A stretch of 64,000 nucleotides of DNA from Hyphodiscus hymeniophilus (GCA_016508695.1 VNKQ01000018.1:124001-188000); one strand, 5' to 3'; counted from the first letter of the stretch, positions 1-10,763 are shown. Numbers and translations are program-made. The notes: generated by a model not told the origin, from the letters alone.

Positions 1-257
1 AACACTTATTGATACGAGTTTCTTGGCCGTACTGCGTTGCAGGATGCATGGCAATCGACTCTCAAAAGAAAGACTTCAAACAGCTTTTGACGGACGCACA
101 TACAGCTGGGAATATGCTGGGCACTCTCTGGAATGGTTTGGAAATTATGGAGGAGTTCTGGAGGTTGCGTGAAGATGCGGAGTTCATGCAAACGGCAAAC
201 AAGTGTGCGTGGGCAATAGCCATGGATAGCCTAGGAGCGAAGATACTCCTCATCTGA
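1..257 (+). CDS. 3'-terminal exon of an unidentified protein (partial)
   Basis: An open frame ends at the stop at 255-257 and encodes about 70 residues of helical, Leu/Met/Trp-containing sequence ending in AKILLI. A good acceptor (pyrimidines then TTGCAG, ending near 42) lies just before it, so this looks like the last exon of a gene starting left of the window. I do not recognise the family. A second frame is also open over part of this stretch (to about 173), so the frame choice is only a preference based on length and composition. Confidence 0.35.
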   Translation, partial: HLLIRVSWPYCVAGCMAIDSQKKDFKQLLTDAHTAGNMLGTLWNGLEIMEEFWRLREDAEFMQTANKCAWAIAMDSLGAKILLI

Positions 258-458
258 CGGCAGAGAATGGCTTGAATTCCTCAAATTACTTGGAGGACAC
301 AAATCGTTCGCCTCAGATGGAATCGATTCTCAGCTTTGGTCAACGTTGGGCCGACATGATTGCGTGATTGAACTTTCGATCGAGTTACTGCTCCCACATC
401 GCTGGTTCGCTGCAACCACCATGTCGAAATCATAGAAGCCATAACTGTTCACGAAAGT

Positions 459-1542
459 TCACCGCTCGAACTGGGACTTCCCAAAGCTTCCCTTCAATTC
501 CTCCTGCAACAATCCTCCATCAACGATCTCCTTCTCCCTCTCCATCAAATCATCCACACTCCAATTCGCCCCCATATACCTCCCGTTCATGAACTTGGCT
601 TTTTCAGTCGCCAGCCACAATGCCGCGCCGCCCGCAAGCGCATGCGTATCCAAGCTGAATTTGACGAAGGCAGGTTTGGTGATTCCAGTCATAACAGATC
701 CAGGGTGTAAAGCAACGGCAGATATGTTGGGATTCTCCACACCTACGAATCGCTGGATTTGTATCTGAAGGAGCTTCGATAGGGAATAAGAGGATGTATT
801 GGGGATGATCATGATTCCTGCTGCCGAGGTGATGTTGATGATGGTCGCCGGCTTGGATTCTCCCACTAGCTTAAGGAACTCCTGGGTCATGAGGAGAGTG
901 CCTTTCACATTCACTTCCTATCCGTGGCCATCAGCACAGGATTCCATCTATACCGTCTGTCTCTCACTTACAAAATCATACCAGAAGTCCTTCGGATCCA
1001 CCTCCTTGATGGGCAAGGCTGATTTACCAGAACCAGCATTATTGATCAAGACATCCGCCGTACCGAATTCCTTCTTAATCGAAACATAGAGCGCTTTGAT
1101 GTCCTCTTCAGACCGGATATCGATAGCATGGGTCTGGACCTTGATATCCGGATTGAGCTCACGCATTTCGGCAGCTGTAGCTTCGAGTTCCTTTGCATTG
1201 CGAGCCACAAGCACGAGAGCAGATGCTTTGGCTTTTGCGAAAGATGCGGCGAATGCCTGGGCATCATCGTATCGTCAGTATATCTTCTGGCACCAATGAT
1301 GACCGGGACTGGTTCGGATGACATACGTGTCGGCCTAAACCTTGGCTCGCACCTGTTACAATGACGATTTTCCCTTTCTGCGAGAGAGCAGGCGAGCTGG
1401 GGGAAATAGATGGGTATTCATCTCTGTAGGCGTTCTTTGTAAACTGCGATGAAGTGACGAAGAAATCATCTGGGAGTGCGGAGAGATCCATGATCGTGAT
1501 GTGTCTTATAGGATTCTGGGACGACGCTGAGGGTGTTTCCAC
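459..1542 (-). CDS. Short-chain dehydrogenase/reductase (SDR)
   Basis: A classical NAD(P)-dependent SDR of about 319 residues; the substrate is unknown. Exons on the minus strand are 1542-1327, 1256-972 and 917-459; the introns (70 and 54 nt) have GTATGT/CAG and GTAAGT/TAG borders. Visible motifs are the nucleotide-binding TGASQGLGR, the structural NNAG, and the catalytic Ser with YSLSK (YxxxK). The C-terminal half includes a long variable substrate loop. A second in-frame Met at 1491 would remove 17 residues and is an equally likely start. The next gene upstream, GPI mannosyltransferase, lies on the same strand with no evident functional link. The family call is firm; oxidoreductase versus polyketide-type reductase cannot be decided from sequence. 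Confidence 0.85.
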
Positions 1543-2084
1543 GATTGGAAAATTGGAAGTGGGAGCAAGATTGCAACGGGGAAGTAAAGTCTTTTATTTA
1601 TACCTTAATTATTCTCATCTCCAAGAGCACCGACAAAATGCCCCTCAATGTCGTGGGATCAGCAACAATGAATCCTGCTCCCATGTCCCCTCCATCTCAC
1701 TGGATCGTCAGCCGCGCTTCCAGTAACCGTATCCGGAGAATGGTGGGGACCCGGGTACATAAGCTTCTTCGTACCAGGGGATGTCTACCCAGTAAGCGCA
1801 GAAAACAAGTACCGGCCCACGGGGACAGGCGCAGTCAGCATCACTTTTCGTTCTGGGAAATGCGAGACGAGTGGCGTGTGGAAGGTTGTCGCGAGTTCAA
1901 GTACGGCCGTGCAGCGAAGATCGACGAGAGCCGGAAGCTCGACATGATGGGTTGGGGCTTGGGTCTGTGATTGTAGCATTTGACAGAGATGTGTTCTTTG
2001 GCTCAACTATCGCAACTACATCGTCAAGTACACGGGCCTTAACTTGGCCTTATTGGTGCGCAACAACGCATACCTCTGTCCTGC
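1543..2084. other. Intergenic: SDR promoter and GPI14 3' region
   Basis: About 540 bp between the SDR start and the stop of the next minus-strand gene. A TATA-like stretch (TATTTATACC) lies near 1592. Several overlapping frames are open on both strands. One minus-strand peptide (1945-1841) looks like a mitochondrial presequence, and another (about 1900-1708) is rich in Tyr, Trp, Pro and Gly, but I could not join them by a valid intron, so no gene is called. Confidence 0.4.
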
Positions 2085-3507
2085 TCAATTGGCCTTATTT
2101 CCTGCACGCTGTACACGCATCATTGGTCTACTCTGATGCCTACTCCTTCTGTCACCATATTTATTGACAACTCCTCCTAGCCTCCCAATATCACCCACAG
2201 TAATTCCCAGGATCCACGCGTTGACGGAGAAGAACAGCAGGCTCGATAGCCAGAGTCCAGGAATGAAAGTGCTAATACCGTTGAACTCGAGCTGGAAGCC
2301 TTGTTGGAGCCACAGCCCCTGGCTAGCAACCCACAGTGCTGCAACGGTGAGGCCGAGAAGAGGTTTCTGCAGGAGAGAAGACGTTGGGAGGTAGAAGGGG
2401 ACGAATATCAGGTACCAGAGGAAATACTGCTCTCGTTAGTAACGGGCAGGAAGTATAGAGAGGGGCCAGCATCTACCTGCGAGGTGCAGACTTTGTTGAA
2501 GGAGACGAAAGCAAATGTTTGCGCTAACATTGTCGACGGCAAGTCCTTCTTGGCTAGGAGTAAAGGAAGCGCGACAGCCGAAAGGAACAGCTGAGGTAGG
2601 AAGGCGAGGGATTCGAAATGTACCGGTGAATCGGTTGGGCTAGCTGAAGAGAGGTACAGGAGAGTGTTGTAGGGGCTGAAATTATGCCTGTGATCTATCC
2701 GAGTGATATGATGAAGGTAAGTGTGTTGTAGGAAGGGGAATCCATATCTGTTCGTGTCAGTTTGGTACAAATTGGTTAGAGAGTGACTTACATAGAGTAC
2801 ATGAGACAGTTGAGGGCCACAAACGTGACCAGACTCGTAACCGTTAAAGTGATTCTTGATCCATTGCAGAACTTTTTGATGTGGCCCATGGAACCTCCTC
2901 TCTCCTCTTGTTTTGAAACCCACGAAGTCGTCACATGCTCATCATCTAACCACCAAATGATAGATGGTGCGTAGATGAACGGATAGATCTTAAAGTGAAC
3001 TCCAAGACCAAGAAGCACTCCGGCGAGTACTATCTTCCTCCGCATAACGGCCCACAACATCGCCACAACCATCACACCCAATAACCCCTCTGAGCTCCCC
3101 CTCGTACTTATCGTTGCCACCATCGGATTCAAAAGCCAGATACTAGCGAACTTCAAAGCCCTCTCCGTACTCATTTTCTTCTCATTCCTCAAAACCAACA
3201 CAATGAGCCATCCCGCAATGATATCTCCGACCGCAAACAAAACCTTCCCGAAGGAAAACCACGTGGTGCTCCACGACGTGGGTAGAAGAAGCCATGCGAG
3301 AAGAGGAGTATAGCGATAAGTCTCTCGATCGTAGGGTGAGTGGCCGTAGGCTATGAAGCGAGCTGCATCTGTGAAGACAAAGTAGTCGATGTCGGTGTAT
3401 TTCAGGGGAGAATTGGCATCTTGCCAGAGGCCATAGAAGAGGAGGACAACTCTTAGAAGGATGGCTGAAGAAAAGACTAAGAGAGGGCTGGAGAAGAAGC
3501 CGGCCAT
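2085..3507 (-). CDS. GPI14: GPI mannosyltransferase 1 (PIG-M/Gpi14)
   Basis: Adds the first alpha-1,4-mannose to GlcN-acyl-PI on the luminal side of the ER during GPI-anchor synthesis, using dolichol-phosphate-mannose (family knowledge). Exons on the minus strand are 3507-2792, 2747-2477 and 2426-2085, giving about 442 residues, normal for PIG-M. The N-terminus is one hydrophobic helix followed by KYTDIDYFVFTDAARF, containing the conserved DxD catalytic motif. The second exon opens with YGFPFLQHTYLHH and the DHRHNFSPYNT block typical of the family. At least eight hydrophobic segments follow. An in-frame Met at 3525 is an alternative start; MAGFFSSP at 3507 fits the family better. No defects seen. 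Confidence 0.93.
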
Positions 3508-3710
3508 AATGAGACTGAAAATCACAGAGCTATGATTACAAGAAACAAGAATGACTGACTCCCGAGGAACACTTCCTCATCTAAGCTGTTGACGAAGAGA
3601 GTTGTTGATGCCCCTGATGATAATAATCAAGCTTGGTTGTTGTGGCGCGAAATACTTTAAGGTTGTGCGCTAAAGTTCAGGTCCATGTTCAGTGCCATAA
3701 ATCCTTCACC

Positions 3711-4611
3711 ATGAGCAACGAACTTCCCATGATGCCAGCCAAGAGGAACCACGATGGTGTTGAGAAGGAGTCAGAGTCGAGGGTCTCACCGTTCATGCCT
3801 ATGTTCGAGGTCTTTCGCAACGAGTTGGACGAGCATCATGATCGCAGGGAGCGCATTATCAAAGCTTCACGTGATATAACTGCTGCGAGCAAGAAGATGT
3901 GAGTTGGCCTTCTTTCTAGATTAAGATGATGGCTAATAACTGTAGTATCTTCGCGTTACAGAGGTATGGCCCTCAAGTTAGCAATTGGGCATCACTGACC
4001 ATCACAGAGTCCGAAGTCTGAAGAATGACATCCCGTCCAAAATCGAATCAGAAACCCAAGAACGTGCTGCAGCCATGAACAAACAATTCCTCTCCATTGC
4101 TCCCGACCTCACCGGCATCAATGCCTGGCGATATCAACGCCAGATCTCGGGTGGAATTCAAGAGTATATGGAGGCCATCTCGTTCGAAACGTACCTTCGC
4201 CAACAAACCCTGATCACGATCGAAGATGCACGCAAAACCCTGCCTGAAGGCATCGATTTGACTAGTGATGATTACGTCCTTGGTATCTTTGATCTGGTTG
4301 GGGAGCTGATGCGTTTTGCCATTACTACGATGGCTACTACTGGATCGCTTCCCAGGTCGAAGGGCAGTGATGGGGAGAGGGATGTTTTGATGGACTTGCG
4401 GAGTTTGAGGACGAGTTTTGAGGCGCTGAATACGACAAGCTGTGGAGGAACGGGATTGGGAAAGGATGTGGAAAAGAAGATGGAGGTTATGAAGACTTGT
4501 GTGGAGAAGGTTGAGACTGCTGTTTATGGGATGATTATCAGGGGCCGGGAGAGGCCGAAGGGTTGGGTACCGGATTTGGGTAATGATCGGGGTGCTGTTG
4601 AAAGTTACTAA
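3711..4611 (+). CDS. Translin-associated factor X (TRAX)
   Basis: TRAX is the catalytic subunit that joins translin in the C3PO endoribonuclease, which trims small RNAs and, in Neurospora, processes tRNA fragments (family knowledge). Exons are 3711-3898, 3946-3963 and 4008-4611, giving 269 residues. The middle exon is only 18 nt, and the introns are 47 and 44 nt. The N-terminal helix reads RRERIIKASRDITAASKK, continuing across the micro-exon as IFALQR. The acidic nuclease motif GGIQEYMEAISF holds both conserved Glu residues, and the later GIFDLVGELMR holds the Asp/Glu pair, so the enzyme looks active. Translin itself is not in the window. Mpv17/Sym1 follows on the same strand after 485 bp. 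Confidence 0.9.
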
Positions 4612-5096
4612 GGATTCTGGTCTGAAACGGATATTCACTCTTGTTGAGTGTTGGCTGCTGCAGTTACTGCTGTCATATACAGTGCCTATTTTGTCTTGTC
4701 TCCCAAAAAGGCCAAGCAATAGCAGATGTTCCTGCATGTGTGTTGTGCATGCGGTGTCAGCGAACTGCTTTGTCCCAAATACTCTTCCAGCCACACTTTC
4801 AAATAACCACCATCATTAATATCCCTTTTGTCTCATCCCTTTTCAATTCTTCACGACTAGTGAACAACACCAATCCTCATAGCCCCTCCTTGTAGACAAA
4901 TATATATATATCTATGGCTCGAAGAGGAAACCCGGCCCTCACCGCCCTCGTCTCCGATGGCGCTAAGCCTACGTAGTTGGTATAATAAATAAAAGGGTCT
5001 GCGGCTGTCACTTGGGGCACATTTTGAGCTTGGAAGTCGTTGCAGGACTTTCTATCACCAACAACAATATTTTTGGTTCAGTCATCAACCGCAGAG
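4612..5096. other. Intergenic, TRAX 3' end to Sym1 promoter
   Basis: 485 bp with no credible gene. It has a short (TA)n run near 4902-4912 and an A/T-rich TATAATAAATAAAAG stretch near 4980-4995 that could serve the downstream gene. Small open frames here lack family features. Confidence 0.4.
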
Positions 5097-5738
5097 ATGT
5101 TGCGCTGGTAAGTCATTGAACATTTATCCTCAATTGGATGTTCGTCTGATCGCATCAATGCTGATACACCTACCTATACAGGTACCAAATGAAGCTGGCC
5201 TCGCGCCCACTCCTCACCCAGAGTATCACAACTGCTGTCCTCTTTGCGACCGGCGATACCATGGCACAACAACTTGTCGAAAAGAAGGGGCTCAAGAACC
5301 ACGAGCTGGCACGAACTGGTCGAATGGCATTGTACGGGGGAGGTCCGTGTTCTCTTTCCCATCACCTAATTCCCAATTAACAAAGCTGCAGCTATTTTTG
5401 GACCTGCCGCTACAACCTGGTTCAAGTTCCTGCAACACAAAGTCGTTCTCCCAAACAAGAATCTCGAGATCGTTGCCCGTGTCGCCTGTGACCAGCTCGT
5501 CTTTGCGTCAACCAACATGTTTGTGTTCCTGAGCAGTATGGCTATCATGGAGGGTTCTTCGCCAAAGCAGAAGCTGGATACTACATACTGGAAGGCATTA
5601 GAGAAGAACTGGATGGTGTGGCCGTTTGTCCAGGCTATTAACTTCAAGCTGGTTCCTTTACATCATAGGGTCTTGGTTGTCAATGTCATTTCTTTGGGAT
5701 GGAATTGCTACCTCAGCTTCTTAAACAGTCAGGGCTAG
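5097..5738 (+). CDS. SYM1: Mpv17/PMP22-family membrane protein (Sym1)
   Basis: Inner-mitochondrial-membrane protein of the Mpv17/PMP22 family, needed in yeast for growth on ethanol at high temperature and thought to act as a channel (family knowledge). Exons are 5097-5107 (only 11 nt, coding MLRW with the split Trp codon), 5182-5342 and 5392-5738, giving 172 residues, the usual size. The second exon begins YQMKLASRPLLTQSITTAVL and contains GDTMAQQLVEKKG and ARTGRMALYGG. The third continues with FGPAATTWFKFLQ, KNWMVWPFVQAINF and the C-terminal NVISLGWNCYLSFLN signature. Four hydrophobic segments are visible. The tiny first exon is supported by the GTAAGT donor and the intact MLRWYQ start typical of fungal Sym1. 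Confidence 0.93.
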
Positions 5739-6435
5739 GACTGCAGGAGAGGAAGGTATACAGAAAGGTACATATGAGTTTGGATTCTTTCGGAAGAGTG
5801 TTCTAGATTTGTTATATTTGCATGGCAAGCCTGCAAAATGGCTACACAGCGAAGGCGTTTAAGGTTTACACGAGAGAGGAGAAATTGGAATGCCTTTACA
5901 CAGAACTCCCTTCCCAAAACTTGTCTTGAGCTTTGTTCAAAGAATATTGATGAAAACAACATTCCCACTGCAGACATTAAGAAGGTCCCACGAGGGGAAA
6001 TGCTAATTACTTCTCACTTTTGAGCCCTGCAACCATTTTCATGCACGTCGAGTGGAAGAGTGAGGAGCATTCACGTGATAAAGACTTAAGCGCGAAGACC
6101 CTAGGGGTTTAAGGTAAATCGCATGTCGACTCTTTCCGAATTTCTGAACGACCAAATCTACAAACGCCCTCCACCAACAACCAGCATCTCGAGAGCGATC
6201 AATTGCCTGGTGCAATAGTCGCATAGACCATCAAAAGCAAACAGACTTGACTCAGTCTTACCTCCTCCCCAAGCGCACACAGCGCAAGGCGATCGTTCCT
6301 TCGCATTTGACTTTGTCCAAGTGCATGAGCAAGAACCTTTCTCGCGACGTCTAACGCCTAACGTCATAACCTGACTTCTTCACCTCATTTCTTCACCTCT
6401 AACATCTCTCTCTCTCCCAAGAAATACTCGCAGTT
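5739..6435. promoter_or_regulatory. Upstream region and leader of eIF4E, with an upstream ORF
   Basis: About 700 bp between Sym1 and eIF4E. The last 100 bases before the eIF4E ATG are C/T-rich (TCACCTC... CTCTCTCTCTCCC), typical of a highly transcribed fungal gene. An upstream ORF of 31 codons at 6123-6218 starts MSTLSEFLND and ends before the main start; it may lie in the mRNA leader. Confidence 0.4.
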
Positions 6436-7325
6436 ATGGCTGCCGCAACAATGTCCGCAACCGCCAATGAGAATGTGAAGCCCGCTTCCCCCGTCGATCT
6501 CTCTACAATCCCAATTTCACCAGTTGGCGATAAAGCAGATGACAAAAAGAAGCCCGTTACTGAGGGTGGCGATGTCACTGTCTTCCATGATAAGGACAAA
6601 TTCAACGTTAAGCATCCGCTCATGAACAAGTGGACCTTGTGGTTCACAAAGCCACCGAGTGGAAAGGTATACCGGCCGCCCGTCTACATACCACAGTAAA
6701 GCTAATTCATTCAAGGGTGATAACTGGAATGATCTTCTGAAAGAAGTAATCACTTTCAACTCCGTCGAGGAATTCTGGGGTGTCTACGTACGTTATTCCA
6801 AGCCCTCTGCAGGCTTCCTGACTGACTTCAATACAGAACAACATTGCACCTACATCCGAACTTGCCCTCAAATCCGATTATCACCTGTTCAAGGAAGGCG
6901 TTCGCCCCGAATGGGAAGACCAACAAAACAAGCACGGTGGAAAATGGTCATATCAGTTCAAGGAGAAGCGCAACGTCCCCATCGATGAGCTCTGGCTCCA
7001 CGTCATGCTCTCTGCTATTGGCGAGACCCTTGAGGAGGAGGAGGATGGTGAAGTTATGGGTGTCGTGGTCAACGTTCGCAAAGGATTTTACCGTATCGGT
7101 GTTTGGACTCGCACAATCGGCAAGAGCATTCCCGGAGGTGGAGACGGTGATGTTGCAGGTGGCAAGGGGCGATCTCTTGAAAAGGGAAAAGAAGTTTTGA
7201 TGAGTATCGGTCGCAAGTTCAAGGAGGTCCTCAAACTGCCAGAGGGCGAAGCCGTTGAGTTCTCGGGTCACACGGACAGTGCGCATAGTGGAAGCACGCG
7301 TGCGAAAGCCAAGTACTCTGTCTAA
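6436..7325 (+). CDS. Translation initiation factor eIF4E (cap-binding)
   Basis: Binds the m7G cap of mRNA and recruits eIF4G in the cytoplasm. Exons are 6436-6666, 6716-6787 and 6837-7325, giving 263 residues; the introns are both 49 nt, and all joints preserve the frame. After a roughly 60-residue disordered N-terminus come KHPLMNKWTLWFTKPPSGK, then GDNWNDLLKEV (first cap-stacking Trp), VEEFWGVY (eIF4G-binding surface) and GVRPEWEDQQNKHGG (second cap-stacking Trp with the Glu that pairs to guanine). WSYQF, WLHVMLSAIGE and the basic KGFYRIGVWTR phosphate-binding strand follow. A second Met at 6451 is an alternative start. The first acceptor was set at 6715 because the nearer CAG would open with a stop codon. 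Confidence 0.95.
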
Positions 7326-8001
7326 GTTGAGGGTTTTATGGATGAGGCACGAATCTCCTTGGGATACGAATCTCTCCTTACGCTAGACTCCGCGATTTCT
7401 CTGTTTTGCAGACATAGAGTATCGCGTCGATTTCATGAGGGTCTTATCATGGGTTTTATGGCAATATGCATATGGTGGCACCTGGCAGGCTTACTTTGTA
7501 GCTGATTTGACATCAGCAGCATCGTTTTCTTGTCTTTAGCTACCTTCACGGCGTTGAGCGGTATGGCCTCCATTGGTAAACTGTTTATAGACACGTGGCA
7601 CAACAAAAGTTCATCGAAGTAAACCCGCGTTCAGGCGTGATTAAACGATTCGATTCTCACTCCTTTCGGAACACATCATGATGGAGAAAAACAGCAGGTA
7701 ACTGAAATATAGATACATGGTATGCTGGAGATTTTTGTCGTAGTAGCAGTCCTGAGCTCACCTGGGTAGAGCTGTTGATATGAGATATTCATGTTGGTAC
7801 ATGAGGGGTCGAAACGGGGTAGGTGAGGTGCCAGCATGCAACTGCAGCTCGTAGCCGAAAAATCCTCCGTGATTCAAGAGTTACTTGAAGCAACCCGGAG
7901 CTCAACTAAGTATCATAGCCCGTATCATACATTTTCGCACTGATATCCCGAGCGCCTAAACCTCATACACCCCCGCTTCCTGGGTTCGGCATCTTTGCCA
8001 T
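7326..8001. other. Intergenic between convergent eIF4E and BolA
   Basis: About 680 bp holding the 3' ends of two convergent genes. I see no credible coding frame, repeat or RNA gene here. Confidence 0.4.
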
Positions 8002-8504
8002 TCATTCCTCAACAGCTACCCCGGCGCCCTCCACCGCCCTGCTGCCCTTTGCCTCCTCTATCTCTCGCGCCTCCTGCCTCCTCTCCTCCTCTAGCGTTCG
8101 AGTCCGTAACTGCAAAGCATGAATGCCACCTTCCCTCGCCATCTCCTCTTTCAGAAGCGCATACACCATCCTATGTCTCGCCGGCTGCATCTTCTTCTCG
8201 AACGCGGCAGAGGTGATGACAACCCGGAAGTGCGTTTCGGTTGCGCTGGAGCCAGCCATGGCTTTGTGGTGTGAGTGGAGGTGCGAATCATTGTGGATTT
8301 CTAGGCGAGTGGGGGAGAGGGATTCTGTGATCTGGAGCAGGATTAGCTGGGTTTGGGAGACGTCTTGTAGGGAATGGAGAGATGGAGGACCTTCTGGCGC
8401 ATAGCATCCTCCATGGGAGTCTCGCTCGCCATCGTGGAAAACACTCTTGCTCTTTGCAGTGACAGCTGTTGGCGCGCCAAAGCTAGAACAGATCTCCGAA
8501 GCAT
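8002..8504 (-). CDS. Mitochondrial BolA-family protein (Bol1-like)
   Basis: BolA proteins pair with monothiol glutaredoxins (Grx5 in mitochondria) and help insert [4Fe-4S] clusters, notably into lipoyl synthase (family knowledge). Exons on the minus strand are 8504-8391 and 8331-8002, giving 147 residues. The first exon supplies a typical mitochondrial presequence (MLRRSVLALARQQLSLQRA) and a second Met (8432) that begins MASETPMEDAM. After a 59-nt intron the BolA domain reads ITESLSPTRLEIHNDSHLHS, then ETHFRVVITS, RHRMVYALLKEE (the invariant cluster-binding His) and GIHALQLRTRT. The C-terminus is a charged coil. The sequence resembles BOLA1/Uvi31 more than BOLA3. It is divergent from the malonyl-CoA synthetase gene, 259 bp away. 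Confidence 0.9.
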
Positions 8505-8763
8505 CTGAGTCTCTCAATAGTCTCAATAGTCCTGTTTACCTGCCGTGACGTCCGGCTTGCTTTGTTGACTTGTCCCTGCAGACTTCATTCGGGTCGGGTT
8601 GCAGTGCAGTTCCTAGCGCAGATCATCGGCAATAAATCTTTTGCCTTCACCCGAAAGACTTCAGCAAACAAGTCCAGCGGACCCGCAATGTCGTGGGATC
8701 CCCTGCCCCTCGGCATCCCTCACTGCCCTGTCGATAGCCGGCCTTCCTCTTCTCTTCTTCATA
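8505..8763. promoter_or_regulatory. Bidirectional promoter of BolA and malonyl-CoA synthetase
   Basis: 259 bp between the two divergent start codons, both of which begin mitochondrial presequences. The short distance implies a shared promoter. No clear TATA box is visible on either side. Confidence 0.5.
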
Positions 8764-10763
8764 ATGTTTACTGCTAGACCTTCAATAATATTTTCGCTCG
8801 TTCGCGCACGCTCTCTGTCTCTTAGCTTTGGATCGCGACTTGGAGGATTGCCCATCAGGATGGCGTCAACACTCCCTCAATTACCGATCTTTACGGCGAT
8901 TGCTTCACACGACCCGAAGACTACTGCTGTTGTGCATTCGGCGTCGGGGAAGAGCTTTACCTATGGACAGCTGTTGGGGGATGTTGCTGCTGCGAGGGAT
9001 AACCTCATAAGCTCGTCTGGGGGAAAACCTTTGAATGGGGAGCGGGTAGCGTTTCTGGTAGAAAATAGCTATGATTATGTGGGTGCGCAGCTTGTTCCCT
9101 TCCCAAATGCACCCCTCAGCTCTGGACCGAAGAACCATAGTTAATTGATTGTATAGTTACATTATTGAGTTGCTTGGCTGCGCATAGCATTGCCCTGCCT
9201 CTATCCCCGGCATTCCCCGCACACGAATTACAATATATCCTCGATCACAGCCAGGCGGCGGTCTTGTTGTCGAGTGCGAAATTTGAAAAGAAGGCCGAGG
9301 AACTGTTAGAGGAGAAATTGGAGAAATTGCCGAAATACATCAAGCTTGAGAAGAGAACGAGTAATGAGGTGAGCACATGTGTAAAGCTGGGAGGTCCTGG
9401 GGATGGAGAAGGTGGAATGATGCTTTATACTTCTGGCACTACAAACCGACCGGTACGCCCCCCCACACCTTTACATTGAACAGGGTTGGATCTGATCTTG
9501 AATAAGAAAGGCGTTCTGCTACCAACATCAGTACTGACAGCACAATCGCTGTGCCTCAAAATGGCCTGGAACTATCGTCCTTCCGATCGTCTACTACACG
9601 TCCTCCCACTACATCACATCCACGGGACTGTGAATGCAATTCTTACACCCCTCTTCGCAGGATCCTCAATCGAGTTCCTCTTTCCCTTCAACGCAACAGC
9701 AGTGTGGGAGCGTTTTGCAGCGCCCTTTCTACCGTCACCAGAACCCAACAGAAAGCCCATAACATTCTTCACCGTCGTACCCACAGTCTACAACCGCCTG
9801 CTCTCAACATTTCCGTCATTAGATGCCCGAACACAAGAAGTAGCCAAGAAGGGTATTTCGCCAGAGAATTTGAGGCTAAACATATCTGGCTCTGCAGCCC
9901 TCCCAACACCTACCAAAAAGGCCTGGTCCGACCTCTCATCCGGCAACGTTCTTCTCGAACGCTACGGTATGACAGAAGTTGGCATGGCGCTCTCCTGTGG
10001 CCTCCCCTTCGCCTCTCGCGTGGACGGCAGCGTAGGGTGGCCTCTCCCAAGCGTGGAAGTTCGACTAGTGGATACAGAAACCGGGGAAGTGATTAATGAA
10101 GGCGAGGAACTCGATAAAGATGGCAAAGAACGTGATGGGGAGATACAGTTGCGTGGTCCCACGATTTTCCAGGAGTATTGGCGTAATGAGGAGGCTACGG
10201 CCAAGGAACTTGTCACCGGCGACGATGGCAAGGGACGGTGGTTCAAGACGGGAGATGTGGCCGTCCGTCGGCATATCTCCTCTATCCAGACTTCTTCCGA
10301 AAAAGACACGTCACAGAACTGGGCGAATGGGCCAATGTATTTCATCCGTGGGCGGAAGAGCGCAGATATTATCAAAACCGGAGGCGAGAAGGTCTCTGCT
10401 CTAGAAGTCGAGCGCGAATTACTCTCCCTCCCGGAAATCGAAGAGGCGGCAGTGGTAGCAGTCCCGAGTGGGAAGTGGGGACAGAAAGTCGGTGCGGTGG
10501 TCATTCTGAAGAAGGGAGCCGAGGGGAAGAAGGGCGCTTGGGGTCCTATGGATATGAGGAGGGCGCTGAAAGATCGCTTAGCAAGATATAAGATTCCACA
10601 GGTCATGAAGGTCGTGGACGATATTCCACGGAATGCAATGGGGAAGAGTAAGTACCTCCTGCAATGAGATGTGCATCGCGTATGTGCTAATGCTTGTACA
10701 GTTAACAAGAAAGTCCTTGTAAATGCAGTATTCGTTGACGAGACGAGTGGTGATGAGATGTAA
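8764..10763 (+). CDS. Malonyl-CoA synthetase, ACSF3-like (acyl-CoA synthetase)
   Basis: Adenylates malonate and transfers it to CoA, supplying mitochondrial fatty acid synthesis (known for the ACSF3 family). Exons are 8764-9082, 9157-9452, 9507-10647 and 10702-10763, giving 605 residues. The first 30 residues (MFTARPSIIFSLVRARSLSL) look like a mitochondrial presequence; a second Met at 8860 could give a cytosolic form. The adenylation motif YTSGTTNRPKG spans intron 2 and carries Asn where Gly is usual. VLPLHHIHGTVNAIL, SGSAALPTPTKKAW, LLERYGMTEVGMALS, WFKTGDVA and the catalytic Lys in NAMGK near the end are all present. RYGMTEVGMALS and PLHHIHG point to ACSF3 rather than to general acyl-CoA ligases. 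Confidence 0.88.

Noticed and set aside
4048..4794. Minus-strand 248-codon frame over TRAX
   Set aside because: Antisense to the well-supported TRAX exon 3; composition is His/Ser/Arg-rich as expected of a shadow.
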